In this document: positions 43,472-44,318 of the stretch, one piece after another | Layout: the number at the start of each line of letters is the position of its first letter | How positions within the stretch are numbered: the stretch's first letter is position 1 | Origin: Rhodospirillaceae bacterium | Lineage (GTDB): Bacteria > Pseudomonadota > Alphaproteobacteria > Rhodospirillales > JABHCV01 | NCBI GenBank assembly: GCA_014382375.1 | Contig: JACNJU010000043.1 | Coordinates: 1 to 44,318 of the forward strand | Length of the DNA: 44,318 bases | Direction: 5' to 3' | Translations under genes and position numbers: made by a program | Notes under the pieces: generated by a model | What the model saw: the letters and a program-made list of their open reading frames with translations, nothing else | Databases searched by the model: none | Told to the model about the DNA's origin: nothing

Positions 43472-44318
43472 CGCCGCCAACCAAGCCACACAGTTTGCAG
43501 GACAACGCCGAAAACACCCGCAAGTTGACTTTCGATGACAACAGTCTTGCCATGCAGCTTTTTGGCGCCCATCAGGCGCATCTGACAATTATCGAGCAGC
43601 AGCTTGGGGTGACAGCCCGGTCCGTTGGAAACGAGGTAACGCTGATCGGTGAGGCCGAAGCCATTAATGCTGCTGCTGCTGCTCTGGACGGATTGTACGG
43701 GCGCCTTAGGAAAGGCATGTCGGTTGATCGCCACGAAGTTGAGGCGGTGCTGCGGATGGCCTCCACATCCGGCTCGCAGGTCACCGATGCCAACATTGAG
43801 ATCAAAACCCGCAAGCGGACGATCTCTCCGCGCACCCCGACCCAGGCCAAATATCTGCAGGCCATTGATGAAAACGAACTGGTTTTTGGTATCGGTCCGG
43901 CCGGTACGGGAAAAACATATCTGGCCGTGGCCAAGGCGGTGGAACGACTTGTCAGGGGTGATGTCGAGCGGATCATCCTGTCCCGTCCGGCTGTCGAGGC
44001 AGGAGAACAACTGGGCTTTCTGCCGGGCGACATGCAGGAAAAGGTCGATCCCTATTTGCGCCCGCTTTATGACGCCCTGCATGATATGATGCCGGGAGAA
44101 CAGGTCGCCAAGCGGCTGGAAAGCGGCGAAATCGAAGTTGCGCCCCTTGCTTTTATGCGTGGGCGAACATTGGCCAATGCGTTTGTTATTCTTGATGAGG
44201 CCCAGAACACCACAGCCGTTCAGATGAAAATGTTTCTGACCCGATTGGGCGAAAATGCCCGTCTGGTGGTAACGGGCGATCTGCCCCAGGTCGATCTTCC
44301 CCGCGGTATCCGTTCCGG
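43468..44318 (+). CDS. phoH: PhoH-family ATPase (YbeZ-like), 3' end beyond the window
   Basis: This ATP-binding protein of the PhoH/YbeZ group, usually paired with the endoribonuclease YbeY, is implicated in rRNA maturation and RNA turnover. About 283 residues are visible. There is an N-terminal KH-like region (about 35-85, with [20 protein letters not shown] and GEAEAINAA). The P-loop ATPase has Walker [19 protein letters not shown] (about 141-158), [19 protein letters not shown] and Walker [21 protein letters not shown] (about 239-258), then [12 protein letters not shown]. The ATG overlaps the miaB stop by 4 bp, so translation is coupled. The frame runs off the end of the window; ybeY would be expected next. 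Confidence 0.95.
   Translation, partial: MTPPTKPHSLQDNAENTRKLTFDDNSLAMQLFGAHQAHLTIIEQQLGVTARSVGNEVTLIGEAEAINAAAAALDGLYGRLRKGMSVDRHEVEAVLRMASTSGSQVTDANIEIKTRKRTISPRTPTQAKYLQAIDENELVFGIGPAGTGKTYLAVAKAVERLVRGDVERIILSRPAVEAGEQLGFLPGDMQEKVDPYLRPLYDALHDMMPGEQVAKRLESGEIEVAPLAFMRGRTLANAFVILDEAQNTTAVQMKMFLTRLGENARLVVTGDLPQVDLPRGIRS

Noticed and set aside
1-44318. CRISPR arrays, tRNA/rRNA genes, riboswitches, prophage or complete IS elements
   Set aside because: No regular spacer-repeat array, cloverleaf, known aptamer, transposase or phage gene was seen in any gap or frame.

Overview
The window looks like a chromosomal segment of an alphaproteobacterium of Rhodospirillales type. I infer this from the codon and GC style, the Ros/MucR regulator next to a Cys-poor alphaproteobacterial Fur, the nth/DUF2244 neighbourhood, the mutS-glnD-murJ run, the miaB-phoH pair and the fused MaeB malic enzyme. 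No genome was compared. The window is gene dense: no gene-free stretch exceeds about 280 bp. I see no rRNA, tRNA, CRISPR array, complete insertion sequence or prophage.

Layout. 1-660: an AT-richer edge carrying a broken or incomplete Mrr-like restriction nuclease. 679-8444: rph and rdgB on the minus strand, diverging from the heat-shock run hrcA-grpE-dnaK-dnaJ, followed by dapB. 8441-11332: DUF2244 protein, nth, then a three-gene minus-strand operon (EI24 membrane protein, bactofilin, lipoprotein). 11490-18078: adenosine kinase-like pfkB, typA, roxA, a family 9 glycosyltransferase and ampG on one strand, with a second family 9 glycosyltransferase converging on them. 19189-21871: ppa, a SulP transporter and a macro-domain protein. 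21874-26415: PiT phosphate transporter, MaeB malic enzyme and a small stress-type protein, all minus. 26567-34748: mutS-glnD-murJ-trpS. 34873-38904: Nfu Fe-S protein, Bax-type glucosaminidase, a polysaccharide deacetylase and a RutE-like nitroreductase, separated by repeat elements. 38911-44318: a DdpX-like dipeptidase, tsaB-rimI, a TusA-like protein, mucR, fur, miaB and a phoH cut by the window end.

Most genes are housekeeping: protein folding, tRNA and ribosome modification (typA, roxA, rimI, tsaB, miaB), nitrogen sensing (glnD), envelope synthesis and turnover (murJ, ampG, Bax, DdpX, GT9 pair, bactofilin), DNA repair (mutS, nth) and Fe-S maturation (nfu). I found no clearly new multi-gene system.

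The less ordinary material is non-coding. There are two copies of a long palindromic intergenic repeat (1306-1510 and 36775-36988). There is a 208-bp MITE-like element (38085-38292) whose two ends each carry an outward-facing extended -10 promoter. A close match to the sigma-32 consensus lies before nfu. A divergent promoter pair has its -35 boxes in the arms of one inverted repeat. A terminator-like hairpin at 23574-23607 has no visible gene to serve. All promoter and operator calls are pattern matches by eye.
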